A stretch of 64,000 bases of DNA, from the NCBI RefSeq assembly GCF_012062845.1, contig NZ_WWNB01000005.1, positions 62,001-126,000 of the forward strand, given 5' to 3'. Both the position numbers and the translations under genes were made by a program. Positions within the stretch are counted from its first letter, which is position 1. Every line of letters begins with the position of its first letter. The notes below the pieces were generated by a model. That model searched no databases. It had not been told where the DNA came from and worked only from the letters and a program-made list of their open reading frames with translations. The stretch comes from Halomonas salinarum (GTDB lineage: Bacteria > Pseudomonadota > Gammaproteobacteria > Pseudomonadales > Halomonadaceae). Positions 37,920-47,557 of this stretch are shown here, in pieces.

Positions 37920-39495
37920 GGCGCACCTCGTCACTCTTGTTATCACTGCGAACACCGCTCTGGGGATCGAAGGTTCCCACCGGCTTGACCAAGGTAGTGG
38001 TCTGCTTGCGTCCGCCGAACAGGCTGGCCTCGTTGCCGCCGCCCTGGCAGCCGTTGCCGAAGCTGAAGCCACAGCCACCGCGCTCGGGGAAGGCCTCGGT
38101 GGCCATCTCGCGATGGCTGGTGGGGATCACGAAGCGGTCCTCATAGTCGGCAATGGCCAGATAGCGATACATCTCTTCGACCTGCGCCTCGGTCAGGCCA
38201 ACCTCGTCAAGCACCGCGGTATCGGCCGCACCCTCCACGTGCTTGCCACGCATATAGACCCGCATCGCCATCAAACGCTTCAGTGCCAGCACCACTGGTG
38301 CCTCCTCGCCGGCAGTGAGCATATTGGCCAGGTACTGCACCGGGATACGCAGTGACTCGATCTTCGGCAGCACACCGTCTGTCTCAAGGTCCCCCGCCTC
38401 CGCCGCGGACTGGATCGGCGACAGCGGCGGCACGTACCAGACCATCGGCAGGGTGCGATATTCCGGATGCAGCGGCAGCGCCAGGCCCCAGTCGATGGCC
38501 AACTTGTAGACCGGCGAGGCCTGGGCCGCGTTGATCACGTTATCCGGCACGCCGTCGGCTTTGGCCTGGGCGATTACCTCCGGGTCGTGGGGGTCGAGGA
38601 AGATCTCGCACTGGCGGTGATAGAGGTCGCGCTCGTCCTCGGCGGCTGCCACTTCTTCGATACGATCAGCATCGTAGAGCAACACCCCCAGATAGCGGAT
38701 GCGCCCCACGCAGGTCTCGGAGCACACGGTCGGCTGGCCGGACTCGATGCGCGGATAGCAGAAGATGCACTTCTCCGACTTGCCGGACTTCCAGTTGTAG
38801 TAGATCTTCTTGTACGGACAGCCGGAGATGCACATCCGCCAACCGCGACACTTATCCTGGTCGATCAGCACGATGCCGTCTTCCTCACGCTTGTAGATCG
38901 CGCCGCTCGGGCACGACGCCACACAGGTCGGGTTCAGGCAATGCTCGCAGAGCCTCGGCAGGTACATCATGAAGGTGTGTTCGAACTGGCCGTAGATGTC
39001 GGCCTGGATCCGCTCGAAATTGGCGTCCTTGCGTCTCTTGGCGAACTCGGTGCCGAGGATCTCCTCCCAGTTGGGGCCCCATTCGATCTTCTGCATACGC
39101 TGGCCGGAGATCAGCGAGCGCGGCCGGGCCACCGGCTGATGCTCGCCGGCCTTGGCCTGATGCAGGTGCTGGTAGTCGAAGGTGAAGGGTTCGTAGTAGT
39201 CGTCGATCTCCGGCAGGTCGGGATTGGCGAAGATGTTCGCCAGCACCCGCCACTTGCCGCCAATGCGCGGCTCGATACGGCCGTCCTGACGTCTGAGCCA
39301 GCCGCCCTTCCACTTGGCCTGGTTCTCCCACTCCTTGGGATAGCCGATGCCAGGCTTGGTCTCGACGTTGTTGAACCAGGCATATTCCATGCCCTCGCGG
39401 CTGGTCCAGACGTTCTTGCAGGTCACCGAGCAGGTGTGACAGCCGATGCACTTGTCGAGGTTAAGGACCATGCCTACCTGGGAACGAATCTTCAT
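37912..39495 (-). CDS. narH: Respiratory nitrate reductase beta subunit (iron-sulfur)
   Basis: 527 residues. Four cysteine groups are visible: CIGCHTCSVTC, CEHCLNPTCVASCP, CRGWRMCISGCP (with Trp in place of the second Cys, giving the [3Fe-4S] centre) and CIFCYPRIESGQPTVCSETC. NarH passes electrons from NarI heme to the NarG molybdenum site. The start overlaps the narG stop by four bases. Confidence 0.96.
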   Translation of the reverse strand: MKIRSQVGMVLNLDKCIGCHTCSVTCKNVWTSREGMEYAWFNNVETKPGIGYPKEWENQAKWKGGWLRRQDGRIEPRIGGKWRVLANIFANPDLPEIDDYYEPFTFDYQHLHQAKAGEHQPVARPRSLISGQRMQKIEWGPNWEEILGTEFAKRRKDANFERIQADIYGQFEHTFMMYLPRLCEHCLNPTCVASCPSGAIYKREEDGIVLIDQDKCRGWRMCISGCPYKKIYYNWKSGKSEKCIFCYPRIESGQPTVCSETCVGRIRYLGVLLYDADRIEEVAAAEDERDLYHRQCEIFLDPHDPEVIAQAKADGVPDNVINAAQASPVYKLAIDWGLALPLHPEYRTLPMVWYVPPLSPIQSAAEAGDLETDGVLPKIESLRIPVQYLANMLTAGEEAPVVLALKRLMAMRVYMRGKHVEGAADTAVLDEVGLTEAQVEEMYRYLAIADYEDRFVIPTSHREMATEAFPERGGCGFSFGNGCQGGGNEASLFGGRKQTTTLVKPVGTFDPQSGVRSDNKSDEVRHD

Positions 39496-42400
39496 TTCAC
39501 GGCCTCCTGTACGCTGTCATTGCCTTCTCCATCCAGCCAGTCGACATGCTTCATCTTGCGTACGATGACGAACTCGTCGCGGTTGGAACCCACTGTGCCG
39601 TAGTAGTTGAAGCTGTAGGACAGCTGCGCATAGCCGCCGATCATGTGGGTGGGTTTGGGACACACCCGGGTCACGGAGTTGTGGATACCGCCGCGAGTGC
39701 CGGTTATCTCGGAGCCCGGCACGTTCACGATGCGCTCCTGGGCGTGATACATCATCACCATGCCGACCTTGACCCGCTGGCTGACCACCGCCCGCGCGGC
39801 GATGGCGCCGTTGGCGTTGTAGAGCTCGATCCAATCGTTGTCTTCGACGCCGATGGCACCGGCATCCTCCTCGGACAACCAGACGATGGGCCCGCCCCGG
39901 GACAGGGTCTGCATCAAGAGGTTGTCCGAGTAGGTGGAGTGGATGCCCCACTTCTGGTGCGGGGTGATCCAGTTCAGCGCCCGTTCCGGATTGCCGTTGC
40001 CCTTGGGCACGGCGACGCTGGCGGCGGCCTTGGTATCGATCGGCGGGCGATAGACCAAGAGACTCTCGCCGAAGGCGCGCATCCAGGCATGGTCCTGGTA
40101 GAACTGCTGGCGACCACTCATCGTGCGCCAGGGAATCAGCTCGTGGACGTTGGTGTAGCCGGCGTTGTAGGACACGTGCTCGTCCTCGAGACCGGACCAG
40201 GTAGGGCTGGAGATGATCTTGCGCGGCTGGGCGACGACGTCGCGGAAGCGAATCTTCTCGTCATACTTGGGCTTCGCCAGATGGGCATGCTCGCGGCCTG
40301 TGATCTTCGACAGCGCCTCCCAGGCCTTCACCGCCACCTGGCCGTTGGTCTCCGGCGCCAGGGCCAGGATCATCTCGGCGGCGTCAATGGCCGAGTCGAT
40401 ATTCGGCTGCCCCTTGGCCGGGCCATCGCGTTTGACATGGTTCAGGCCCCGTAGCAGCTCGACTTCCGTCCCGGTCTGCCAGGCGATGCCCTTTCCCCCG
40501 TTGCCGATGGACTCGAGCAACGGCCCCACCGCGGTGAAGCGCTCGAAGGTGGCTGGATAGTCGCGCTTGACCTCAATGAGGTTCGGCATGGTCTTGCCGG
40601 GCACCGGCTCGCATTCGCCGCGCTTCCAGTCACGGACCTCGGGCTGGGCCAGCTCCCCGGGGGAGTCGTGCTGCAGTGGCAGGGTGACCAGGTCGGTCTC
40701 CTCGCCCAGATGGCCGACGCAGACCCGCGAGAAGGCCTTGGCGATGCCCTTGTAGATCTCCCAGTCGCTGCGTGACTCCCAGGCCGGGTCGGTGGCCGCG
40801 GTCAGCGGATGGATGAAGGGGTGCATGTCCGAGGTATTGAGGTCGTCCTTCTCGTACCAGGTCGCGGTGGGCAGTACCACGTCGGAGTACAGGCAGGTGG
40901 TGGACATGCGGAAGTCCAGGGTCACCAGCAGGTCGACCTTGCCTTCGGGGGCGTCATCACGCCAAGTGACCTCCTCCGGCATCTTGCCACCCATCTCCCC
41001 CAGATCCTTGCCCTGGATGCCGTGGCGGGTGCCCAACAGGTACTTGAGCATGTACTCGTGGCCCTTGCCCGAGCTGCCCAGCAGGTTGGAGCGCCAGATG
41101 AACATGTTCCGCGGGAAGTTCTGGGGGCTGTCCGGGTCCTCGGCGGCGAAGCGCAGCTGCCCGCTCTTGAGCCGTTCGACCACGTAATCGGCGGTGGACT
41201 GACCGGCGTCCTTGGCCGCTCCCGCCAGGCGCAAGGGATTCGTATCGAGCTGGGGGGCGGACGGCAGCCAGCCCATGCGCTCGGCGCGCACGTTGAAGTC
41301 GATCAGGCTGCCGCGATAGTCCTCGGGCCTGGCCAATGGCGAGAGGATCTCCTTGACATCGAGCTTCTCGAAGCGCCACTGGCTCGAGTGATTGTAGAAG
41401 AAGGAGGTGCCGTTCATGTGCCGTGGCGGACGCGCCCAGTCCAACCCGAAGGCCAGCGGCAGCCAGCCGGTCTGCGGGCGCAGCTTCTCCTGGCCCACGT
41501 AGTGCGCCCAGCCACCGCCGCTCTGGCCGATGCAACCGCACAGGATCAGCATGTTGATCAGGCCACGGTAGTTCATGTCCATGTGGTACCAGTGGTTCAT
41601 GCCGGCGCCGACGATGATCATGCTGCGCCCCTGGGTCTTGTCGGCATTGTCGGCGAACTCGCGAGCGATGCGGGTGACCTGCGCCGCGGGCACCCCGGTG
41701 ATCTGTTCCTGCCAGGCCGGGGTGTAGGGCTTGAGCTGATCGTAGGATGTGGCGCCGTCGTCCTCGCCCTCCTGACCGAACCCACGGTCGATGCCGTAGT
41801 TGGCGCACATCAGGTCGAAGACGGTCACCGCCAGCACCTCGCGGCCGGAGGCCAGGGTCAGCCGCTTGGCAGGCAGGCTGTGATGCAAGACGTCGTCGCC
41901 AGCCACATGGGCGAAGTGCTCATGCTCGATGCCGCCGAAATAGGGGAATCCGACCCTGGCCACGGCATCGTGACGCTCGGCCAGCGACAGGGCCAGCGAC
42001 ACCTCGTTGCCGTCCGCATCCCGGGGCTCCAGATTCCACCTGCCCTGGTTCCCTTCCTGTTCCCCCCAGCGAAAGCCGATGGAACCCCGCGGCACCACGA
42101 GACGATCGGTGCTCTCGTCCCAGGCCAGGGTCTTCCACTCCGGGTTGTTGTCCTGGCCCAGATTGGCGTCGAAGTCGCTGGCGCGCAGCTGCTTGCCCGG
42201 CACATAGCTGCCGTCGTCACGTGCCTCCAGCTCGACCAGGCAGGACATGTCGGTATAGCGACGCACATAGTCGGTGAAGTAGGTGCTGGGCTTGTCGAGG
42301 TGGAACTCCTTGAGGATCACATGGCCCATGGCCATGCCCAAGGCCGCATCGGTGCCCTGCTTGGCGGAGAGCCACTCATCGCAGAGTTTGGAGACCTCGG

Positions 42401-43256
42401 CGTAGTCCGGGGTGATGGCCACCGTCTTGGTACCCTTGTAGCGCACCTCGGTGAAGAAGTGGGCATCCGGGGTGCGGGTCTGGGGAACGTTGGAGCCCCA
42501 AGCAATGATATAGCCCGAGTTGTACCAATCGGCGGACTCCGGCACGTCGGTCTGCTCGCCCCAGGTCTGGGGGCTGGCCGGCGGCAGGTCGCAGTACCAG
42601 TCATAGAACGACAGGCAGACGCCACCGATCAGCGACAGGTAGCGCGCCCCGGACGCGTAGGAGACCATCGACATGGCGGGAATCGGCGAGAAGCCGATGA
42701 CGCGATCCGGTCCGTACTGCTTGGCGGTGTAGACGTTGGAGGCGGCGATCAGCTCGCTCATCTCGTCCCAGTCGGCGCGCACGAAGCCGCCCATGCCGCG
42801 GGCGCGCTTGTACTGCCCGGCCTTGGCCGGGTCCTCGACGATCGAGGCCCAGGCCTCCACCGGATCGCCGTGTTGGCTGCGCGCCTCGCGCCATAGCGTG
42901 ATCAGGGCCTGGCGCACCAGCGGGTACTTGAGCCGATTGGCGCTATACAGGTACCAGGAGTAGCTTGCGCCCCGCGGGCAGCCCCGCGGTTCGTGGTTGG
43001 GCAGGTCCGGACGGGTGCGCGGGTAATCGGTCTGCTGGGTCTCCCATGTGACCAGACCGTTCTTGACGTAGATCTTCCAGCTGCAGGACCCGGTGCAGTT
43101 CACCCCATGAGTGGAGCGCACCACCTTGTCGTGCTGCCAGCGCGCGCGATAGCCGTCTTCCCAGTCACGGCTCTCGTCGCGAGTCTCACCATGCCCGTCG
43201 GCAAACTCGGGGGGCTTGTTGACCAGGTACTTCAGGCGGTCCAGAAAATGACTCAT
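39492..43256 (-). CDS. narG: Respiratory nitrate reductase alpha subunit (Mo-bisMGD)
   Basis: 1254 residues. The N-terminal FS0 cluster region is HGVNCTGSCSWK with a later GCPRGASYSW. The catalytic region includes NSGYIIAWGSN, and the C-terminal molybdopterin-binding domain ends the protein. NarG reduces nitrate to nitrite on the cytoplasmic face of the inner membrane. The absence of a twin-arginine signal fits the Nar rather than the Nap type. It follows narK after 61 bases and overlaps narH. Confidence 0.96.
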   Translation of the reverse strand: MSHFLDRLKYLVNKPPEFADGHGETRDESRDWEDGYRARWQHDKVVRSTHGVNCTGSCSWKIYVKNGLVTWETQQTDYPRTRPDLPNHEPRGCPRGASYSWYLYSANRLKYPLVRQALITLWREARSQHGDPVEAWASIVEDPAKAGQYKRARGMGGFVRADWDEMSELIAASNVYTAKQYGPDRVIGFSPIPAMSMVSYASGARYLSLIGGVCLSFYDWYCDLPPASPQTWGEQTDVPESADWYNSGYIIAWGSNVPQTRTPDAHFFTEVRYKGTKTVAITPDYAEVSKLCDEWLSAKQGTDAALGMAMGHVILKEFHLDKPSTYFTDYVRRYTDMSCLVELEARDDGSYVPGKQLRASDFDANLGQDNNPEWKTLAWDESTDRLVVPRGSIGFRWGEQEGNQGRWNLEPRDADGNEVSLALSLAERHDAVARVGFPYFGGIEHEHFAHVAGDDVLHHSLPAKRLTLASGREVLAVTVFDLMCANYGIDRGFGQEGEDDGATSYDQLKPYTPAWQEQITGVPAAQVTRIAREFADNADKTQGRSMIIVGAGMNHWYHMDMNYRGLINMLILCGCIGQSGGGWAHYVGQEKLRPQTGWLPLAFGLDWARPPRHMNGTSFFYNHSSQWRFEKLDVKEILSPLARPEDYRGSLIDFNVRAERMGWLPSAPQLDTNPLRLAGAAKDAGQSTADYVVERLKSGQLRFAAEDPDSPQNFPRNMFIWRSNLLGSSGKGHEYMLKYLLGTRHGIQGKDLGEMGGKMPEEVTWRDDAPEGKVDLLVTLDFRMSTTCLYSDVVLPTATWYEKDDLNTSDMHPFIHPLTAATDPAWESRSDWEIYKGIAKAFSRVCVGHLGEETDLVTLPLQHDSPGELAQPEVRDWKRGECEPVPGKTMPNLIEVKRDYPATFERFTAVGPLLESIGNGGKGIAWQTGTEVELLRGLNHVKRDGPAKGQPNIDSAIDAAEMILALAPETNGQVAVKAWEALSKITGREHAHLAKPKYDEKIRFRDVVAQPRKIISSPTWSGLEDEHVSYNAGYTNVHELIPWRTMSGRQQFYQDHAWMRAFGESLLVYRPPIDTKAAASVAVPKGNGNPERALNWITPHQKWGIHSTYSDNLLMQTLSRGGPIVWLSEEDAGAIGVEDNDWIELYNANGAIAARAVVSQRVKVGMVMMYHAQERIVNVPGSEITGTRGGIHNSVTRVCPKPTHMIGGYAQLSYSFNYYGTVGSNRDEFVIVRKMKHVDWLDGEGNDSVQEAVK

Positions 43257-43317
43257 GTGTCTCTCCTCCTCAGCGATTGGCCCGATGTCACGGGGTCACA
43301 GCCGTGGCGATGCGGTG

Positions 43318-45972
43318 TTAGTCGAAGCGAATCTCGGCGTTATCGCGGGTGTAGTAGAACCAGGTCAGCCCCACGCAGATCGCGTAGAAGGCGATGAAGC
43401 CGTAGAGCGCCATCTCGGCCCCTCCGGTCAGGGCGATGGAGCTGCCAAAAGTCTTGGGAATGAAGAAGGCACCGTAGGCGGCGATCGCCGAGGTGAAGCC
43501 GATGGTGGCCGCCGCTTCCTTTTCGCCTTGCTGGCGCTGGTCATCGGCCGACAGGTGCGGCATCAGACGGGGAATCTCCTGACGAAAGATCGCCGGAATC
43601 ATCTGGAAGGTGCTGGCGTTGCCCACCCCGGTGAAGAAGAACAGCAGCAGGAACATGGCGAAGAACCCCCAGAAGGCGCCCGGCTGGTCCTTGATGCCGA
43701 GGAAGAACAGCACCCCGGCTACGCAGGCGATCATCGCCGCGAATACCCAGAGGGTGACGCGCTGACCGCCAAAGCGGTCGGAGAGCCCGCCGGTGAGCGC
43801 CCGACTCAGGGCGCCGACCAGCGGCCCCAGGAAGGCGAACCTGAGCACATCGACCTCGGGAAACTGGTTGGATGCCAGCAGCGGAAAGCCCGCCGAATAG
43901 CCGATGAAGCTGCCGAAGGTGCCGGTGTAGAGCACGCACATCAGCCAGTTGTGCTTGCGGGTGAAAATCACCGCCTGATCCTTGAACGACGACTTGGCGC
44001 TGGCGATGTCATTCATGCCGAACCAGGCCGCCACGGCGGCGATAACGATGAAGGGCACCCAGACGAAGCCGGCATTCTGCAGCCACAGCGAGTCACCACC
44101 GCTCACCGACTGGGCGTCGCCGGCGACCACGCTGAACACGCCAGTGGTAATCACCAGGGGCACCAGGAACTGCATGACGCTGACCCCCAGGTTGCCCAGG
44201 CCGGCATTCAGGCCCAGCGCCTTGCCCTTCTCCTGCTTGGGATAGAAGAACGAGATGTTGGCCATGCTGGAGGCGAAATTGCCGCCGCCGAAGCCACACA
44301 GCAGCGCCAGGATCAGCATGACCAGATAGGGCGTCTCGGGGTTCTGCACCGCGAAGCCGATCCACATCGCCGGCAGCAGCAGTGAGGCGGTGGACAGCGC
44401 CGTGAAGCGTCGCCCGCCGAAGATGGGGACCATGAAGCTGTAGAAGATGCGCAGTGTGGCACCAGACAAGCCCGGCAAGGCTGCCAGCCAGAACAGCTGA
44501 TTGGCGCTGTAGTCGAAGCCCACCTGAGGCAGCTTGGCGACCACCACCGACCACACCATCCATACCGAAAAGGCCAACAGCAGATTGGGGATCGAGATCC
44601 ACAGGTTGCGCGAAGCAATGCGCTTGCCCTTCTCCTCCCAGAAGGCGGGGTCTTCGGGGCGCCAATCCTCGAGCACGAACTTGCTGGGGGTGGAAAACTC
44701 CGGCAGATCGGTGGACTCACGCTGCATGCCCCACTCGAGACGCTTGACCCTGGCGATCGCGTAGTGCATCCAGATCAAGGCAGCCGCAGACACCACGAAC
44801 AGCAGCATGAAAGCGCTCTGCCAGATGCCGATCACATCATTGAGCATGCCGAAGGTCAGCGGCAGGAAGAAACCGCCCAGGCCCCCGACCATCCCGACCG
44901 CACCTCCCACAATGCCAACGTTCTGGGGATAGTAGACAGGGATATGCTTGAACACGGCCGCCTTGCCCAGCGACATGAAGAAACCCAGCACCATGGTCAG
45001 CGCCACGAAACCCACCAGGGGCATGGCGAAGGAAAAGCGAATCTCGCCAGAGACGCCGCGGATGGCATAGTCGGTGGGGGGATAGCTGAGCAGGAAGGTC
45101 GTGATCACCGAGGCGATCAGGGTCCAGTACATCACCCGGCGCGCCCCATAGCGATCGGACAACCAGCCCCCCAGGACGCGAAACAGCGAGGCGGGAATGG
45201 TATACAAGGCGGCGACGATGCCTGCAGCGGCGATGCCCAGGCCATAAACCTCGACCAGATAATGCGGCAGCCACAATGCCAACGCCACGAAGCCGCCGAA
45301 CACGAAAAAGTAGTAGAGCGAGAAACGCCACACACGCAGCTCGGCCAGTGGTGCCAACTGCTCCTTGAGCGGCACCGGATTGGCTCGACGCTGGGCGCTC
45401 ATCGTGTCGGTTCTGGCCAGGAACATGAAGGCCACACCCATCACCGCGATCACCGTGGCATAGACCAGCGCGGTGCCCTGCCAGCCCAGCGCCAGAAGGA
45501 GGAAGGGAGCACCGAAGTTGGTCACCGCCGCCCCCACATTGCCGGCGCCGAAGATGCCTAGCGCCGTGCCCTGCCGCTCCTTTCCAAACCAGGCCGAAGT
45601 GTAGGCTATCCCGACGATGAAGGAGCCGCCGGCCAGACCGACCCCCAGCGCCCCGATCAACAGCATGGGGTAGCTGGTGGCGAAGGTCAGCAGGTAGACG
45701 CAGAAGGCGGTGGCCAGCATCAGTAGCCCGAACACCCAGCGCCCGCCGAAGCGGTCGGTGAGCAGGCCGAGGAACAGCCGACTGATCGAGCCAGTGAGTA
45801 TCGGGGTGGCCATCAACAACCCCAGCTGAGTATCCGATAGCCCGAACTCGTCCCTGAGTTGCAGGCCGAGTATCGAAAAGATGGTCCAGACCGCGAAACA
45901 CAGGGTGAACGCCAGGGTCGACAGCCCCAGCGCTCGATTCTGCTCGCGGCGTGTAACGGTGAGTGATGTCAC
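43318..45972 (-). CDS. narK: Fused NarK1-NarK2 nitrate/nitrite transporter
   Basis: 884 residues, about twice the usual MFS length. Two complete MFS modules (about 1-410 and 460-880, about 12 membrane segments each) are joined by a hydrophilic linker (about 415-455, with STDLPEFSTPSKF and EDWRPEDPAF). The first resembles the NarK1 nitrate/proton symporter type and the second the NarK2 nitrate/nitrite antiporter type, as in the fused Paracoccus NarK. The start is GTG at 45972 with GGAGG upstream. The gene heads the narKGHJI operon behind an FNR box. Confidence 0.93.
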   Translation of the reverse strand: MTSLTVTRREQNRALGLSTLAFTLCFAVWTIFSILGLQLRDEFGLSDTQLGLLMATPILTGSISRLFLGLLTDRFGGRWVFGLLMLATAFCVYLLTFATSYPMLLIGALGVGLAGGSFIVGIAYTSAWFGKERQGTALGIFGAGNVGAAVTNFGAPFLLLALGWQGTALVYATVIAVMGVAFMFLARTDTMSAQRRANPVPLKEQLAPLAELRVWRFSLYYFFVFGGFVALALWLPHYLVEVYGLGIAAAGIVAALYTIPASLFRVLGGWLSDRYGARRVMYWTLIASVITTFLLSYPPTDYAIRGVSGEIRFSFAMPLVGFVALTMVLGFFMSLGKAAVFKHIPVYYPQNVGIVGGAVGMVGGLGGFFLPLTFGMLNDVIGIWQSAFMLLFVVSAAALIWMHYAIARVKRLEWGMQRESTDLPEFSTPSKFVLEDWRPEDPAFWEEKGKRIASRNLWISIPNLLLAFSVWMVWSVVVAKLPQVGFDYSANQLFWLAALPGLSGATLRIFYSFMVPIFGGRRFTALSTASLLLPAMWIGFAVQNPETPYLVMLILALLCGFGGGNFASSMANISFFYPKQEKGKALGLNAGLGNLGVSVMQFLVPLVITTGVFSVVAGDAQSVSGGDSLWLQNAGFVWVPFIVIAAVAAWFGMNDIASAKSSFKDQAVIFTRKHNWLMCVLYTGTFGSFIGYSAGFPLLASNQFPEVDVLRFAFLGPLVGALSRALTGGLSDRFGGQRVTLWVFAAMIACVAGVLFFLGIKDQPGAFWGFFAMFLLLFFFTGVGNASTFQMIPAIFRQEIPRLMPHLSADDQRQQGEKEAAATIGFTSAIAAYGAFFIPKTFGSSIALTGGAEMALYGFIAFYAICVGLTWFYYTRDNAEIRFD

Positions 45973-46045
45973 GGTGCCTCCCCCTCAGGTCGCAATGAAA
46001 CGGATTGCTGTAGGGAGACTCTGCGGGTTGGCACCACGGGTATCC

Positions 46046-46059
46046 TTGACTCAGATCAA
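46046..46059. promoter_or_regulatory. FNR/Anr box between narK and narX
   Basis: TTGAC-TCAG-ATCAA matches the FNR/Anr consensus TTGAT-N4-ATCAA in 9 of 10 positions. It is centred 80 bases before the narK start, suitable for anaerobic activation of narKGHJI, and 153 bases from narX. No convincing -10 element was found at the class II distance. Confidence 0.7.
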
Positions 46060-46172
46060 GGGGAATGACGGGACTTTGATGGAAAATTCAACAACTTACG
46101 CCTAACTTATTAGTCTATGAAAGTTAATAACGCATTGAATACAGAGCCTATAAAGAAGATGGCTATTACTTT

Positions 46173-46179
46173 ATAGGTA
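46173..46179 (-). promoter_or_regulatory. Possible NarL heptamer
   Basis: TACCTAT on the minus strand fits the NarL heptamer TACYYMT exactly. It lies 26 bases before the narX start. It is a single short site, so chance occurrence is possible; its place between narXL and narK makes it worth noting. Confidence 0.3.
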
Positions 46180-46204
46180 GATAAAATCAACAAGGATTTC
46201 ATTG

Positions 46205-47557
46205 GTGATAACCACGCAGCGACGCTGCTCGCTGACCCTGACGCTGAGCCTGGTTTTCGGCATTATCTCGCTGCTGGCGATCGCGAGCATGCTGTCGACG
46301 CTATACCTGGCCGATACCGCCCAGGGCGATGCCCGCGCCATCAACCTGGCCGGGTCGCTGCGCATGCAGGCCTGGCGGGCGCTGGCTACCGCCGACACGC
46401 CGACCTCCCGCGAGCGCTACCTGGCGGGCATCGAGGAGAGCCACGCCCGGCTGGGCGAGACACGCCTCGTTAACGACGGCGACGGGGACATCGCACGACG
46501 GCTGGCAACGATTCGCCGGCAATGGCATCAGGCACTGGCCCCACGCCTGACCGCTGGCGAGCGAGGAGAGCCGCTGACGACGCGACTCGATGCCCATGTC
46601 GAAGCCCTGGATGCCCTGGTCGGCCGCCTGGAAGCGGCCGCCGAGCAGCGTCTGCGCCGACTGAAATGGCTGCAGCTAACGCTATTGACGTTGACCCTGC
46701 CGCTACTGGCCTACGGTGGTTACCGCCTATTCCGCCACGTGCTGATGCCGTTGCGCGACCTGCTGGGTGTCATCGAACGCCTGCGTCAGGGCGACTTCGC
46801 GGCCCATAGCGGTTACCGTCGCCGGGACGAGATCGGCCTGCTGGCCACCACCGTGGACGACATGGCTGCCCACCTCGAGGCGGCCATCGCCGAGCGCGCC
46901 CGGCAGCGTCAGGCACGACGCATGGCGCTGATGGAGGAACGCGCGGTGATCGCGCGTGAGCTTCACGACTCCCTGGCCCAAGCGCTGAGCTATCAGAATA
47001 TCCAGGCCCTGCGGCTGCAACGCCACCTGGCCGCCCGCGATGGCGACCCACAGAGTAGTGCCATCGTCGATGAGCTGCGTGGCGGCATCGCGCACGCCTA
47101 CCGCCAACTGCGCGAACTGCTGACGACCTTTCGCACCCGGCTCACCGAACATGGCCTCAGGGCAGCAGTCGAGGATGCCGCCGCGACCTTCGCCCAACGC
47201 GGCAACATCGCGATTCACCGAGAGGTGACGCTTGACGACGACATCCTGGCTCCCGACGAGGAACTGCACCTCATACAGGTTCTGCGCGAGGCATTGGCCA
47301 ACGTCGTGCAGCACGCACACGCTTCGCGGACGACCATTCACCTGACCGGGGACAGCGACGGCGTAACGCTGCGGGTGGACGATGACGGCCGCGGCCTGCC
47401 AGACGATCTCAGCCGCCCGGAGCACTACGGCATCATCATCATGAAGGAGCGCGCGCAGGGCCTGGGTGGCCAGCTGTACTTCGCCGCCAGCGATTGGGGA
47501 GGTGCACGCCTTGAGCTCCACTTCATACCAAACGGAGAACCGCATGACGTCACCTGA
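46205..47557 (+). CDS. narX: Nitrate/nitrite sensor histidine kinase NarX, short form
   Basis: 450 residues from GTG 46205 (AAGGA eight bases upstream; an adjacent TTG is possible). TM1 is at about 9-35. The periplasmic P-box INLAGSLRMQAWR is at 46-58, TM2 at about 156-178 and HAMP at about 179-230. The HisKA_3 box RELHDSLAQALSYQ has the phosphorylated His253, and an HATPase_c domain follows. NarX of Escherichia (598 residues) has a cysteine-bearing central module between HAMP and kinase. Here the kinase follows HAMP directly, so that module is missing. The gene overlaps narL by 14 bases. Confidence 0.9.
   Translation: MITTQRRCSLTLTLSLVFGIISLLAIASMLSTLYLADTAQGDARAINLAGSLRMQAWRALATADTPTSRERYLAGIEESHARLGETRLVNDGDGDIARRLATIRRQWHQALAPRLTAGERGEPLTTRLDAHVEALDALVGRLEAAAEQRLRRLKWLQLTLLTLTLPLLAYGGYRLFRHVLMPLRDLLGVIERLRQGDFAAHSGYRRRDEIGLLATTVDDMAAHLEAAIAERARQRQARRMALMEERAVIARELHDSLAQALSYQNIQALRLQRHLAARDGDPQSSAIVDELRGGIAHAYRQLRELLTTFRTRLTEHGLRAAVEDAAATFAQRGNIAIHREVTLDDDILAPDEELHLIQVLREALANVVQHAHASRTTIHLTGDSDGVTLRVDDDGRGLPDDLSRPEHYGIIIMKERAQGLGGQLYFAASDWGGARLELHFIPNGEPHDVT

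Noticed and set aside
40809-42896. 695-codon plus-strand frame inside narG
   Set aside because: It is antisense to the strongly supported narG gene and reflects GC-rich codon bias.
46069-46084. TTGAT-N6-TTCAA as a second FNR box for narX
   Set aside because: The spacer is six bases instead of four and one half is imperfect.
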